Below, one piece after another: positions 27,413 through 36,758 of a DNA stretch of 64,000 nt (its first letter is position 1; each line of letters opens with the position of its first letter). A model generated the notes under the pieces. The model was not told where the DNA came from, made no database searches, and worked only from the letters and a program-made list of their open reading frames with translations. This DNA is from Metabacillus arenae. GTDB lineage: Bacteria > Bacillota > Bacilli > Bacillales > Bacillaceae. The position numbers were made by a program, and so were the translations under genes. The stretch spans positions 124,001-188,000 of the forward strand of contig NZ_JACXAI010000001.1 of assembly GCF_014773385.1 (NCBI RefSeq), given 5' to 3'.

Positions 27413-27698
27413 CCAGAAATTTTAAGTTGATCGCATTAAATGTTCAGCTGCAGCGCTACCCTCCTGGAGTCACAAGCCAATCAACACTGCACGTTTGGTT
27501 TGAGAAGGAAACCGGACAGTGATAAAGTTGAGAATTGTTACCGAAAATACAAGAACTGGGACTTATATAAGAAATCTCGCTCATTACAGAGTCGGCACAA
27601 AAAAGTTTTACTTGGCTTGTAAAAAGAGTATTTGGATCATATACATTAAAACTTCGCTCAAACCACTCAACACTGGCTCATTCGACTAGGAAACCAGA
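27413..27698. other. Intergenic stretch without a recognisable gene
   Basis: Between the zwf terminator and the msrA terminator I see no ribosome site with a plausible frame and no clear repeat. It may contain further decayed sequence. Confidence 0.5.
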
Positions 27699-27741
27699 CA
27701 AAAATAGCCGACCCGCTATTGAGAAATCTTGGGTCAGCTAT
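27699..27741 (-). terminator. Terminator of msrA
   Basis: On the minus strand ATAGCTGACCC pairs with GGGTCGGCTAT (11 bp, one G-U) and TTTTTG follows. It lies 7 bp after the msrA stop. Confidence 0.85.
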
Positions 27742-27747
27742 CTTGAA

Positions 27748-28278
27748 TTAATTTCTCCAGTGAGCCTTAATGAAATCATCCCTGCCAGACTTTTTCCGGT
27801 CTCCCTTATATTCGTTTGGCTCCTTTTTATAGAAATCTTGATGATAATCCTCAGCAGAATAAAAAGCTGCTGCATTCAAAATATTTGTAACAATTGGTTT
27901 AGTAAATTTCCCGCTCTTTTCGACCTCTAGAAGAGATTGTTCTGCTAAAGCTTTTTGCTCTTCTGAATGATAAAAAATAGCTGTTCGATATTGATCTCCA
28001 CGATCATGAAATTGCCCCCCATCATCTGTAGGATCAATTTGGGGCCAGAATAATTCTAATAATTTTTGATAAGGAAAAAGAATTGGATCAAATTCAATCT
28101 GCACCACTTCATAGTGGCCTGATGTACCTGTTTTTACTTCATCATACGTTGGATTTTCAATATGGCCCCCCATATACCCTGAAGTTACCCGATTAATTCC
28201 AGGCAGTTCATCAAATGGTTGAACCATACACCAAAAACAGCCCCCTGCAAATGTTGCTAGCTGATACTTGTTTTCCAT
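27748..28278 (-). CDS. msrA: Peptide methionine sulfoxide reductase A
   Basis: The 176-residue enzyme repairs methionine-S-sulfoxide. The active site [16 protein letters not shown] lies at about residues 12-27, followed by SGYMGG, and AEDYHQDFY near residue 140. ATG 28278 sits after GGGAGGG; an in-frame start at 28293 would overlap that site. It is monocistronic and flanked by its own terminator and a repeat A copy. Confidence 0.95.
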   Translation of the reverse strand: MENKYQLATFAGGCFWCMVQPFDELPGINRVTSGYMGGHIENPTYDEVKTGTSGHYEVVQIEFDPILFPYQKLLELFWPQIDPTDDGGQFHDRGDQYRTAIFYHSEEQKALAEQSLLEVEKSGKFTKPIVTNILNAAAFYSAEDYHQDFYKKEPNEYKGDRKKSGRDDFIKAHWRN

Positions 28279-28311
28279 TTTGATCCCTCCCAATTTGAAA
28301 AGCGAAAAACA

Positions 28312-28414
28312 TTAGTCCTCCGGTGACAAGCATTCGAGCGAGCTTCACAGATTCCTTTCTGTGAAGATTGTTCTTGTGACCTCATGTGGACTAAGCGCCG
28401 CAGCTGGACAACAA
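28312..28414 (+). repeat. Dispersed repeat family A, diverged copy 2
   Basis: It has the family order CGGTGACAAGCATTCGAG, an internal inverted repeat (CTTCACAG with CTGTGAAG), CTTGTGACCTCATG, then CGCAGCTGGACAACAAC. It is more diverged than the copies at 32024 and 63497. Confidence 0.6.
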
Positions 28415-28433
28415 CATCCTTTCTTACCCTATT

Positions 28434-28469
28434 AAAAAACAGCCAAAACCTATAATGGAATTGGCTGTT
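28434..28469 (-). terminator. Terminator of gndZ
   Basis: AACAGCCAA (28438-28446) pairs with TTGGCTGTT (28461-28469). On the minus strand TTTTTTAAT follows. It lies 10 bp beyond the gndZ stop. Confidence 0.87.
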
Positions 28470-28478
28470 TTCATCCTA

Positions 28479-29891
28479 TTATTTCGACATCCACTCTGTA
28501 TGGAAGATACCTTCTTTATCAACTCGCTGATACGTATGAGCACCAAAGTAATCCCGTTGTGCTTGAAGCAGGTTTGCCGGCAGCGTTTCTGTTCTGTAGC
28601 TGTCATAATAGGCAAGTGCTGCAGAGAAGCAAGGTACCGGTACGCCTCTTTCAATTGCAACCGCAATCGTTTTACGTAGTGACCCTTGATAGCTTTCTAC
28701 TATTTCTTTGAAGTAAGCATCTAATAGAAGGTTTGTAAGGTCACCGTCACGGTCGTATGCTTCTTTAATTTTTTGTAAAAACGCCGCACGGATAATGCAG
28801 CCGCCACGGAAAATCATAGCAATTTCCCCATATTTCAAGTTCCAATCATACTCTTCAGACGCTGCTCTCATTTGAGCAAACCCTTGAGCATAAGAACAAA
28901 TCTTACTCATATAAAGAGCTTTGCGAACAGCTTCAATTAATTCTTGCTTTTCTCCGTCAAACGCTTTATGATCTGGACCGGACAGGACTTTGCTTGCTTT
29001 TACACGCTCGTTTTTCATTGCTGAAATAAAACGAGCGAATACGGATTCAGTAATAATTGGCAGAGGAACTCCTAAATCCAAAGCAATTTTGCTTGTCCAT
29101 TTACCTGTTCCTTTTTGACCAGCTGTATCTAAAATCATATCAACTAGTGGCTTGCCAGTTTCTTCATCTGTTTTTGTAAAAATATCAGCCGTAATTTCAA
29201 TTAAGTAGCTGTCTAATTCGCCTTTATTCCAGTCAGCAAACACTTCATGCAGCTCTTGAGCCGATAGCCCAAGAACATTTTTCAGAATAAAGTATGCTTC
29301 AGAAATTAATTGCATATCACCATATTCGATTCCGTTATGGACCATTTTCACATAATGTCCGGCTCCATCTGGGCCAATATAAGTTGTACAAGGCTCTCCG
29401 TCAACTTTAGCAGAGATTGCTTCAAGGATAGGCTTAACTAGCTCATGAGCCTCTTTCTGCCCTCCTGGCATGATAGATGGCCCTTTAAGCGCTCCTTCTT
29501 CCCCGCCAGAAACACCTGTCCCGATAAAATGGATTCCGCTTTCAGCCAGCATTCTATTACGGCGCTGAGTATCTTCGAAATATGTATTTCCACCATCAAT
29601 TAAGATATCACCTTTATCTAAATGAGGAAGCAGTGAATCAATCGTCGCATCTGTTGGAGTACCCGCCTTAACCATAAGTAGAATTTTGCGAGGTGTTTCC
29701 AGTGACTGTACAAATTCTTCAATGCTGAATGTACCTACAACGTTTTTGCCCTCTGATTCTTTTAGAAACTCTTCTGTTTTTTCAGAAGATCGGTTGAATA
29801 CGGAAATGGAAAATCCTCGGCTTTCAATATTTAAAGCTAAGTTTTTACCCATTACAGCTAAACCAATTACACCAATTTGTTGTTTTGCCAT
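28479..29891 (-). CDS. gndZ: 6-phosphogluconate dehydrogenase, decarboxylating (YqjI)
   Basis: The 470-residue enzyme converts 6-phosphogluconate to ribulose-5-phosphate and CO2. It shows the Rossmann loop [16 protein letters not shown] (residues 6-21), FNRSSEKT (NADP-type), [11 protein letters not shown] with substrate-binding residues, the catalytic [14 protein letters not shown] (about 183-196), and GTGKWTS. Length and motifs match the NADP-dependent type. It acts directly after Zwf, whose gene is nearby on the other strand. Confidence 0.95.
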   Translation of the reverse strand: MAKQQIGVIGLAVMGKNLALNIESRGFSISVFNRSSEKTEEFLKESEGKNVVGTFSIEEFVQSLETPRKILLMVKAGTPTDATIDSLLPHLDKGDILIDGGNTYFEDTQRRNRMLAESGIHFIGTGVSGGEEGALKGPSIMPGGQKEAHELVKPILEAISAKVDGEPCTTYIGPDGAGHYVKMVHNGIEYGDMQLISEAYFILKNVLGLSAQELHEVFADWNKGELDSYLIEITADIFTKTDEETGKPLVDMILDTAGQKGTGKWTSKIALDLGVPLPIITESVFARFISAMKNERVKASKVLSGPDHKAFDGEKQELIEAVRKALYMSKICSYAQGFAQMRAASEEYDWNLKYGEIAMIFRGGCIIRAAFLQKIKEAYDRDGDLTNLLLDAYFKEIVESYQGSLRKTIAVAIERGVPVPCFSAALAYYDSYRTETLPANLLQAQRDYFGAHTYQRVDKEGIFHTEWMSK

Positions 29892-29998
29892 TGCTTCGCG
29901 TCCCTTCTTGAATCTAATTCATATATTTACAAGCTTGAAAATAACATAAATAACAAGCTATTTTCAAGTTATTGCCCTTGAATTCAATTGTATTAAGG

Positions 29999-30064
29999 AA
30001 AAGCTCGGCGCGCCTTGCATAACCTTGAATCAGCTCTCTAGGGGTTATGAGCTGGAGCTAGACA
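29999..30064 (+). repeat. Dispersed repeat family A, truncated copy 3
   Basis: It keeps the ends (AAAGCTCGGCGCGCCTTGC and GGGTTATGAGCTGGAGCTAG) but lacks the central inverted repeat. It lies upstream of gndZ and downstream of dinB. Confidence 0.55.
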
Positions 30065-30107
30065 CCGATAATTTACCTATATACTATACGTAAATATTTT
30101 ACTTAAC

Positions 30108-31358
30108 TTAATCTTTTTTATCTCTCAAAAAATCTTTATTAAAACTTGTTTCGCTTGTTTCATTGTGTTGTGTGTTTGTCTTTATTCCTTTAATAAGAAG
30201 ATTATCTCCATATTTCTTATTAATTTTTGCTATTACATTCAGAATTGGCTCTTCTCCTGCATCTGTCTCAAACGAAAATAAATCAAGCTGCTTATATGCT
30301 TCCTGCTTTTCAATAAGATCTGTACTCGTAATTCCAAGGAGACGAATCGGCTCCCCTTCCCAATGCAGCTCAAAAAGCTTTTTTGCTTGAAGGAAAATCT
30401 CTTCTTCCTGACTGATTGGATTGTTCAATTTTTCGCTTCTAGTAACTGTCCGGCGGTCCCCATACCGTATTGTGATAAAGATACGTGTTCCCAGAACCTC
30501 TTTTCTTTTCAGCCTGTTACTTACAGATTGTGATAATCTTTTTAAAACAGCTAAAAGCTCGTGTTCATTTGAACTATCTTTGGGGAGTGTAGTGGAGTTT
30601 CCAACACTTTTAAATTCATAAATTGATTCAGGGTCAACGGGTCTTTGGTCAAGACCGTTTGCTCTTTTTTTAAGACGCTCTCCGTTCACTCCTAAAAGGG
30701 ACTTTAATTGGATCGTATCTGCCGCAGCTAAATCTTTGATCGTTAAAATATTAAGTGTCTTTAACTTTTCAGCTGTTTTTTCTCCTACTCCATGCATCTC
30801 TCCGACCAGCATTGGCCATAATTTTTCCTGTATCTCTCTTTTTCGCAATACAGTAATTCCCATTGGCTTTTTCATGTTGGAAGCCATTTTTGCTAAAAAC
30901 TTATTTGGTGCTATCCCAATACTTGAAGGAAGCAGCAGCTCCTCCATTAAACGTGATTGAATTTCACGGGCGATAACAAGAGGATTTTTGTCAGTTGAGA
31001 TGTCTGTAATATCAATATAACCCTCATCAATAGAGACTGGTTCCACAAGAGAGGTATATTCCCTTAAAAGGGTAAACATCGCTTTTGAGGCTTGCCGGTA
31101 GCGATCAAAGTTAGGTTTTTTTACAATAAGCTCTGGACACAATTTCCTCGCCTGCCATAAAGGCATGGTGGTTTTCACACCCTTTGCCCTGGCTTCATAG
31201 CTGCATGTGACAATTATTCCTTTTCTTTCCTCTGGATTGCCTGCTATAGCAAGGGGCTTCCCATTTAAAGCAGGGTCGAATGCCATTTCAACGGATGCAT
31301 AGAAGCTGTTCATATCAATATGAAAAATGATTCTCCCATGAACTTGATTCGTTTTCAT
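30108..31358 (-). CDS. dinB: DNA polymerase IV (Y-family, YqjH/PolY1)
   Basis: The 416-residue translesion polymerase has FHIDMNSFYASVE (about residues 12-24), the YEARAKGVKTTMP finger, SIDEGYIDIT (catalytic acids), SIGIAPNKFLAKMAS, and a clamp-binding QLDLFSF near the C-terminus (about 374-380). ATG 31358 follows GGGGTGG. No LexA box was found in its upstream region, unlike yqjW, so constitutive expression is more likely. Confidence 0.94.
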   Translation of the reverse strand: MKTNQVHGRIIFHIDMNSFYASVEMAFDPALNGKPLAIAGNPEERKGIIVTCSYEARAKGVKTTMPLWQARKLCPELIVKKPNFDRYRQASKAMFTLLREYTSLVEPVSIDEGYIDITDISTDKNPLVIAREIQSRLMEELLLPSSIGIAPNKFLAKMASNMKKPMGITVLRKREIQEKLWPMLVGEMHGVGEKTAEKLKTLNILTIKDLAAADTIQLKSLLGVNGERLKKRANGLDQRPVDPESIYEFKSVGNSTTLPKDSSNEHELLAVLKRLSQSVSNRLKRKEVLGTRIFITIRYGDRRTVTRSEKLNNPISQEEEIFLQAKKLFELHWEGEPIRLLGITSTDLIEKQEAYKQLDLFSFETDAGEEPILNVIAKINKKYGDNLLIKGIKTNTQHNETSETSFNKDFLRDKKD

Positions 31359-31591
31359 TTGATATCCACCCCGAATCTATAACAATAATACCATATATTT
31401 TATTATTTGTTCGAATAAGCGAGCAGACAATTATTAACATACTATAAGCCAGTTATTTTCACCCTTTAGTAAGGACAATTTCCTTTGGACTTAAACAATT
31501 AAGTATTTGAGGGAGGTGAATAGGATTCTAGTCTTAAAATAAGCCAATTGGCTCCTTCCTGAGCGAATCTCTTCCGACAACACTCTTTTAC

Positions 31592-31624
31592 ACGTTAATA
31601 CTTTAATTAGCTTAAATTTTCTGA
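31592..31624 (+). repeat. Dispersed repeat family D, copy 2
   Basis: The sequence ACGTTAATACTTTAATTAG continues with CTTAAATTTTCTGA. It is a near copy of 32162, 63636 and the inverted copy at 19323. Confidence 0.65.
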
Positions 31625-31654
31625 TCTTATAAGAAAAACGCTACGCGTCATTCT

Positions 31655-31713
31655 GAAGGTGTGAGGTCGGAGGTGGAAATTGTTGCAATCAGCGAAAGAG
31701 ATGATTTTTTTTC
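31655..31713 (+). repeat. Repeat family C copy (lead sequence plus weak hairpin)
   Basis: GAAGGTGTGAGGTCGGAGG is followed by AATCAGCGAAAGAGATGATT and a T-run. It matches the copies at 53664 and 53832, but the stem is degraded. Confidence 0.55.
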
Positions 31714-31833
31714 TATACTCTTTAACCAGTTCTTTAGGGTGCTCGCGTCATTTTGGCCATATTTCAAACGATTTCTGTTTTTTCATTCCATAACAAATAG
31801 CTTTTTGCTCTTGATTATCCACCGATCGTTTAC

Positions 31834-31905
31834 TTATCTTCGATTTTTCCCCTTATATCTTCGAAATCTGAAATTTATCTTCGAAATCGGCAGACTTATC
31901 TTCGA
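31834..31905 (+). repeat. Four 10-bp iterons spaced 20-21 bp apart
   Basis: TTATCTTCGA occurs at 31834, 31875 and 31896, and ATATCTTCGA at 31855. Spacings are 21, 20 and 21 bp, two helical turns. TTATCCACC, one base off a DnaA box, lies about 20 bp upstream at 31815. Flanks contain AAATCTGAAA- and AAATCGGCAG-like fillers. The rest of the 31359-32244 interval holds only repeats and no gene. Confidence 0.7.
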
Positions 31906-32023
31906 AAATTTCAAAATATCGATTATTCGACATAAATCATCAAATCTAAGTAGTATACAGATTACAAATATTGTTATTAAACCGCCAATAATGAGATGAC
32001 ATATAAATTCTGATATTATAAGT

Positions 32024-32144
32024 AAAGCGCAAGGCGCTAGTCCTTTGGCGACAAGCATAAGACGTGCCGGCAGAAAGGTTGTTCTTTAACCTTTTTGACG
32101 GATTGGCTTATGACTTAAGGGCCGATGGCGCCTGGAGTGGACAA
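32024..32144 (+). repeat. Dispersed repeat family A, full copy 4
   Basis: It starts AAAGCGCAAGGCGCTAG and has GGCGACAAGCATAAGACG, a central inverted repeat (AAAGGTT with AACCTTT), GGATTGGCTTATGAC, then GGCCGATGGCGCCTGGAG and GGACAA. It is nearly the same as the copy at 63497. Confidence 0.82.
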
Positions 32145-32161
32145 TGATAATTAACTTTAAT

Positions 32162-32194
32162 GCGTTAATACTTTAATTTACTTAAATTCTCAGA
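32162..32194 (+). repeat. Dispersed repeat family D, copy 3
   Basis: GCGTTAATACTTTAATTTAC continues with TTAAATTCTCAGA. It lies 17 bp after repeat A copy 4, the same arrangement as at 63636, so A and D may form a composite. Confidence 0.65.
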
Positions 32195-32201
32195 AAACAT
32201 G

Positions 32202-32233
32202 AAAAAAGCTTGAATGCACAAATACATTCAAGC
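32202..32233 (-). terminator. Terminator of yqjE
   Basis: GCTTGAATG (32208-32216) pairs with CATTCAAGC (32225-32233), and TTTTTTC follows on the minus strand. It lies 11 bp after the yqjE stop. Confidence 0.88.
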
Positions 32234-32244
32234 CTTAATCATCA

Positions 32245-33369
32245 TTAATTACCTTTTGCCACTTCTTCAATAACAGCAACGACCAGTTCTGCCGTTTTCA
32301 CTAACTCCTCAATGGGCATTCTTTCATTTGTAGTATGGATTTCTTCATAGCCGACTGCAAGGTTAACGGTTGGAATTCCGTGTCCGGCAATGACGTTTGC
32401 ATCACTGCCTCCACCGCTTTTTAACAATTCACTTGTCCGTCCAATGCTTGCTGCAGCTCTCCTCGCTACCTCTACTACATGATCGCCTTCGCCAAATTTG
32501 AAGCCGGGATACATAACTTCAACCTCTACCTCCGCTTTTCCACCCATATCAGTTGCGACTGTTTCAAATGCGGATTTCATTTTATCTACCTGTGCTTCCA
32601 TCTTTTCAGCTACTAATGAACGCGCCTCAGCAAGAATTTCAACATGGTCACATACGATATTTGTTTGTGTGCCGCCTTCAAACCGCCCGATGTTTGCGGT
32701 CGTTTCTTCATCAATCCGTCCAAGTGGCATTTTTGCAATCGCCTTAGCTGCAATCGTTATGGCAGATACCCCTTTTTCAGGAGCTACCCCAGCATGCGCT
32801 GTTTTACCAAGAATCGTTGCACGAATTTTCGCTTGAGTAGGAGCTGCTACGATAATATTGCCGACTTTGCCATCACTATCAAGTGCGTATCCAAATTTAG
32901 CTGTCATCAATTTAGGATCCAATGCTTTTGCCCCGACTAATCCAGATTCTTCACCAGCTGTGATGACAAATTCGATTTTACCATGTGGTATATTATTTTC
33001 TTGCAGGACACGAACAGCTTCAAGCATCGCTGCAAGTCCTGCTTTATCATCCGCCCCTAAAATAGTTGTTCCGTCCGTTACAATAAACCCATCTTCAATA
33101 GCTGGCTTTACTCCTTTTCCCGGAACAACTGTATCCATATGGGACGTAAAATATATTGGATCAACATTTTCTTTAGTAGCTTCTAGTGTACAAACAAGAT
33201 TTCCGGCTTCATGACCTGTTACACCTGTTGTATCGTCTTCTACAACCTTCAAACCTAATTCAGAAAATTTTTCTTTTAAAACGCTTGAAATTTTTGCTTC
33301 GAATTTTGTTTCTGAGTCTACTTGAACAAGTTCTAAAAATTCATCTACTAATCGATTTTGGTTAATCAT
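32245..33369 (-). CDS. yqjE: M20 family peptidase, PepT-like (YqjE)
   Basis: The 374-residue protein has metal ligands in FTSHMDTVVPG (His, Asp; about residues 73-83), GADDKAGLAAML, ITAGEESGLVGA (catalytic Glu and ligand Glu; about 136-147), and a late GYEEIHTTNERM with a ligand His. It resembles peptidase T and carboxypeptidase G2 types. It lies 30 bp after yqjD and is probably cotranscribed with yqjC and yqjD. Its natural substrate is unknown. Confidence 0.87.
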   Translation of the reverse strand: MINQNRLVDEFLELVQVDSETKFEAKISSVLKEKFSELGLKVVEDDTTGVTGHEAGNLVCTLEATKENVDPIYFTSHMDTVVPGKGVKPAIEDGFIVTDGTTILGADDKAGLAAMLEAVRVLQENNIPHGKIEFVITAGEESGLVGAKALDPKLMTAKFGYALDSDGKVGNIIVAAPTQAKIRATILGKTAHAGVAPEKGVSAITIAAKAIAKMPLGRIDEETTANIGRFEGGTQTNIVCDHVEILAEARSLVAEKMEAQVDKMKSAFETVATDMGGKAEVEVEVMYPGFKFGEGDHVVEVARRAAASIGRTSELLKSGGGSDANVIAGHGIPTVNLAVGYEEIHTTNERMPIEELVKTAELVVAVIEEVAKGN

Positions 33370-33399
33370 TTCAATTCCCTCCGTTTGATTTGAATGATG

Positions 33400-34953
33400 T
33401 TAGAGCGGTATATTGCCATGTTTTTTTGTAGGTCTGTTTTCTTTTTTTGTACTTAACATATCCAATGCTTGGATCAGTTTGATTCTTGTTTCCCGAGGAT
33501 CGATAACATCATCCACCATTCCCTGGCTTGCTGCCACATATGGATTGGCAAATTTCTCGCGGTATTCCTTGATTTTTTTTGCTCTTGTCTCTTCAGGATC
33601 AGAGCTTTCATTAATATCTTTTGCAAAAATAATGTTGGCAGCTCCCTGAGGGCCCATTACTGCAATTTCTGCATTGGGCCAAGCGTATACTAAATCAGCC
33701 CCAATCGATTTACTATTTAACGCTACATATGCACCGCCGTATGCCTTTCTTAGAATCACTGTAATCTTAGGAACGGTTGCCTCTGAATAGGCATATAATA
33801 TTTTTGCCCCATGACGGATAATTCCGCCATGCTCTTGCTTCACACCAGGAAAAAACCCGGTGACATCCTCAAATGTGATCAGCGGGATGTTAAAGGAATC
33901 ACAAAACCGGATAAATCTCGCCGCTTTGTCAGAAGAGTCAATGTCTAGTCCTCCAGCCATATATTTTGGCTGATTACAGACAAGCCCTACCACTCTTCCT
34001 TTTATCCTAGCAAAGCCAACGACGATATTTTTCGCAAAGTTTTGCTGCACTTCAAAAAATGTTGAGTCATCAACTACCTCTTGAATAACCGAGCGGACAT
34101 CATATGGACGTACCGCATCAAATGGAATCATTTCTGTTAAATCCGGACGATAATCTTTCTGTTCTTCGGTCTCTATCACCGTTGCTTGTTCCTCATTATT
34201 TTGCGGCAAATAAGAAAGCAGCTTTCGAACCTGTGAAAGAACCTCAGTCTCTGTTTTTCCGGAAAAATGGGCATTTCCGCTAATTGAATTATGTACTGCT
34301 GCTCCTCCTAAATCCTCGGAGCTAATTTTTTCTCCGGTGACTGTTTCAATGACTTTAGGACCTGTAATAAACATTTGGCTTGTTTTCTCTACCATAAAAA
34401 CAAAGTCAGTAATAGCTGGTGAATAAACCGCTCCACCTGCACATGGCCCTAATACAACCGAAATTTGAGGGATGACTCCTGAATAAATGGAATTCCTGTA
34501 AAAAATCTGACCATACCCATCTAATGATACCACACCTTCTTGTATACGAGCACCGCCCGAGTCATTCAATCCAATAAAAGGAGTTCCATTTTGTGCTGCA
34601 AGATCCATAACCGCCGCAATTTTTCTTGCATGCATTTCTCCTAAAGCCCCACCAAAAACGGTAAAATCCTGAGAGAAAAGATAGATCGGCCGCCCATGAA
34701 CCTTTCCATATCCAGTAACTACCCCATCACCTGGTCCTTTTTTATCCTCTAGACCAAAATCATTGCAGCGATGTTCAATAAAAGGGTTCAGTTCAACAAA
34801 TGTTCCTTTGTCAACTAACAAATCGATACGCTCTCTGGCGGTAAGCTTCCCTTTTTCATGCTGCTTCGTAATTTTCTCGTCACCTCCGCCTAATTCCACT
34901 TCACGGCGTTTATCATATAATTCGTTGATCTTTTCATATATATCCCCTGTCAT
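33400..34953 (-). CDS. yqjD: Acyl-CoA carboxylase carboxyltransferase (propionyl-CoA carboxylase beta / MmdA type, YqjD)
   Basis: The 517-residue biotin-dependent carboxyltransferase has the two crotonase-like halves: GGALGEMHARKIAAVMD and GLNDSGGARIQEGV (first oxyanion site), then GFFPGVKQEHGGIIRHGAK and RKAYGGAYVALNSK (second). It most likely carboxylates propionyl-CoA to methylmalonyl-CoA. ATG 34953 overlaps the epimerase stop (ATGA) and lies 8 nt after GGAGGTG, so it is preferred over ATG 34959. The biotin-carrying subunit is not in the window. The next enzyme, the epimerase, is directly upstream. Confidence 0.9.
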   Translation of the reverse strand: MTGDIYEKINELYDKRREVELGGGDEKITKQHEKGKLTARERIDLLVDKGTFVELNPFIEHRCNDFGLEDKKGPGDGVVTGYGKVHGRPIYLFSQDFTVFGGALGEMHARKIAAVMDLAAQNGTPFIGLNDSGGARIQEGVVSLDGYGQIFYRNSIYSGVIPQISVVLGPCAGGAVYSPAITDFVFMVEKTSQMFITGPKVIETVTGEKISSEDLGGAAVHNSISGNAHFSGKTETEVLSQVRKLLSYLPQNNEEQATVIETEEQKDYRPDLTEMIPFDAVRPYDVRSVIQEVVDDSTFFEVQQNFAKNIVVGFARIKGRVVGLVCNQPKYMAGGLDIDSSDKAARFIRFCDSFNIPLITFEDVTGFFPGVKQEHGGIIRHGAKILYAYSEATVPKITVILRKAYGGAYVALNSKSIGADLVYAWPNAEIAVMGPQGAANIIFAKDINESSDPEETRAKKIKEYREKFANPYVAASQGMVDDVIDPRETRIKLIQALDMLSTKKENRPTKKHGNIPL

Positions 34954-35366
34954 GAACATCCACCTCCACGCTTTTCACACAATTCAACTAAAACGCCGTT
35001 CGTCCCTTTTGGGTGCATGAAGGCAATGTTCGCTCCACCTGCTCCTTGACGTGCAGCTTCATCGATCATCGGTATACCATTTTTAATAAACTCTTCAATT
35101 CTATCTTCTATTTTGTCTACACCGATTGCAAGGTGATGAATTCCTTCTCCACGTTTGTCAATAAACTTGGCGACAGCACTTTCATTGCTTGTTGGTTCCA
35201 AAAGCTCAATTTTACTTTCTCCAATTTGAAGGAAAGCAACTTTAACCCTTTGTGATTCGACTACCTCTTCTCCAAGAAAGGTAAGCCCCAATGTCTTTTC
35301 ATAAAAAGGCAGCACCTCTTTGATTGATCGTACAGCTACCCCTATATGGTCGATTTTTTTCCCCAT
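34950..35366 (-). CDS. mce: Methylmalonyl-CoA epimerase (YqjC)
   Basis: The 138-residue VOC-fold enzyme interconverts (S)- and (R)-methylmalonyl-CoA. It begins KKIDHIGVAVRSI with the metal His in DHIG and has FLQIGESKIELLEP with a metal Glu, GIHHLAIGV (second His), and a late LVELCEK (Glu). It is coupled by a 4-bp overlap to yqjD and lies about 6 kb from mutAB, the following enzyme. Together they form the propionyl-CoA to succinyl-CoA route. Confidence 0.93.
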   Translation of the reverse strand: MGKKIDHIGVAVRSIKEVLPFYEKTLGLTFLGEEVVESQRVKVAFLQIGESKIELLEPTSNESAVAKFIDKRGEGIHHLAIGVDKIEDRIEEFIKNGIPMIDEAARQGAGGANIAFMHPKGTNGVLVELCEKRGGGCS

Positions 35367-35544
35367 GATGATCTCTCCCTTTGTGTTATGAAATCGAATT
35401 CAAACCATATATATCTTCTCCGCTAAAGACGAAAAACCCTCCATTTTAACAGGAATACTTCATATATCGACATGATTATTTCTTGTCCGAGTGCTAAATT
35501 CACGATAAAATAATGATATGCTTAGAAATAGGAGTGAACCTACT

Positions 35545-35637
35545 ATGCCTCGCAAGTTTCAAAAATTAATCGTTTATTTGATGATAGCGACGATGTTACT
35601 GACTTCTTTGTTGGCAGGAGCATCCATATTTTTATAA
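35545..35637 (+). CDS. prli42: Prli42-like stressosome membrane miniprotein
   Basis: The 30-residue protein begins MPRKFQKLIVYLM and ends GASIFL: a short basic N-terminus then one membrane helix. This is the pattern of Prli42, which in Listeria anchors the stressosome and in Bacillus is a conserved miniprotein. ATG 35545 follows AGGAG at 9 nt, and its own terminator follows 23 bp after the stop. The identification rests on length and the visible sequence pattern. It is easily missed because of its size. Confidence 0.8.
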   Translation: MPRKFQKLIVYLMIATMLLTSLLAGASIFL

Positions 35638-35660
35638 AAAGTAATTGGTTTGGCAAACTA

Positions 35661-35698
35661 AACGCTAGGGCTTCCCTCATAGGCCCTAGTGTTTTTTC
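35661..35698 (+). terminator. Terminator of prli42
   Basis: AACGCTAGGGC (35661-35671) pairs with GCCCTAGTGTT (35683-35693, one G-U), followed by TTTTC. The interval to 35922 holds no other feature that I can see. Confidence 0.87.
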
Positions 35699-35922
35699 AT
35701 TAAATATGTTTTAAATTTTAATGAACGAGTGCTCGTTAATTGACGTACATTTCTAAACTTCAGCTTTCTTTTGTAGTTTTCTTTTTCAAAAAAGCTGCCG
35801 GAACATCCTAAAATCCATGATAATATTTACATAGTTTTAACTATATCTTAAAAAGGGTTTTACAATCTCGCGTTATGTTTTAACGAGAGGAAATAGATAG
35901 AATCTTTGATGCTGGAGGAAAA

Positions 35923-36660
35923 ATGAAGGAAAATATCGTATTTATACATGGCCTTACAGGCAGTAAACGTGCCTTTCATAAGGAAATTGATTATTTTGGT
36001 CATGACTATCATACGTACGCTTATGATTTAGTTGGCCACGGTAAGGAAAGAGGAAAAGCAGTAGAATTCACATTGGATAATTTAGTTAAACAATTAGATA
36101 TTCTTTTTGAACAGGAAGAGATAGAAAAAGCTCATATATGTTCATTAAGCTATGGTTGTTATCCTAGTACAATTTTTTCAAGCAAGTGGAAAGAGAGAGT
36201 GTTAAGTCTTTGTTATATAGGAGGCCATTATAACTCTAATTCTCCTTTATTTGAGGTATTCCGGCATTATTGGGATTCCAGCAATGAAGATTATTCGAAA
36301 TGGTTAAAAAACTATTCCGAGGATTTATTTCCAAAAGAAGGGGTCCTTGATCCGTATTCATTTATTTCAGCAAAGCTGTATTATAAATACGGTCTTGAAC
36401 TGGACAAGGGAATTTTAAAAAAAGCGATCGGGCATAGGCTCGAGTATGATTTACGAAGTGATCTTAAAACAATAAATGTTCCAGTTCTTTGGGTAATGGG
36501 TGATCATGACTCTCTTTATAAGTCTAGTATTGAAGATTTAACGACTGTGATCCCACACGTGCAATATAAGGAAATTCATCATGCAGGTCATGCAGCAAAC
36601 CTGTTCCGTCCTACTGCCTTTAAACGAATATATGAGGAATTTCTTAAAGGAATCAACTGA
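35923..36660 (+). CDS. Alpha/beta hydrolase, MhpC/YbfF-like
   Basis: The 245-residue protein has the oxyanion region VFIHGLTGSKRAF (residues 5-17), a nucleophile elbow that reads SLSYG instead of the usual GxSxG (about 89-93), the acid in GDHDSLY and the histidine in HHAGHAANL. The first Gly of the elbow being Ser is uncommon but seen. No signal or membrane anchor is present, so it is cytoplasmic. It starts at ATG 35923 after GGAGG. It is monocistronic; the substrate is unknown. Confidence 0.8.
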   Translation: MKENIVFIHGLTGSKRAFHKEIDYFGHDYHTYAYDLVGHGKERGKAVEFTLDNLVKQLDILFEQEEIEKAHICSLSYGCYPSTIFSSKWKERVLSLCYIGGHYNSNSPLFEVFRHYWDSSNEDYSKWLKNYSEDLFPKEGVLDPYSFISAKLYYKYGLELDKGILKKAIGHRLEYDLRSDLKTINVPVLWVMGDHDSLYKSSIEDLTTVIPHVQYKEIHHAGHAANLFRPTAFKRIYEEFLKGIN

Positions 36661-36758
36661 CAGATTGAGTCCATTGTGAATATAATGGTCATTACCCTAG
36701 CTGAAATGCAATAGTATTAAATAAAAACATCATTAGGGAAAAGCAATGAGGTGACATC

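Noticed and set aside
31359-31460. LexA box upstream of dinB
   Set aside because: Only a single GTTCG half-site is present; the second half does not match the consensus.
31661-31999. 112-codon and antisense 74-codon frames over the iterons
   Set aside because: No ribosome site, composition set by the AT-rich repeats, and no conserved motif.
32498-33214. Long plus-strand frames opposite yqjE
   Set aside because: They are shadows of the well-supported yqjE coding sequence; peptides lack recognisable domains.
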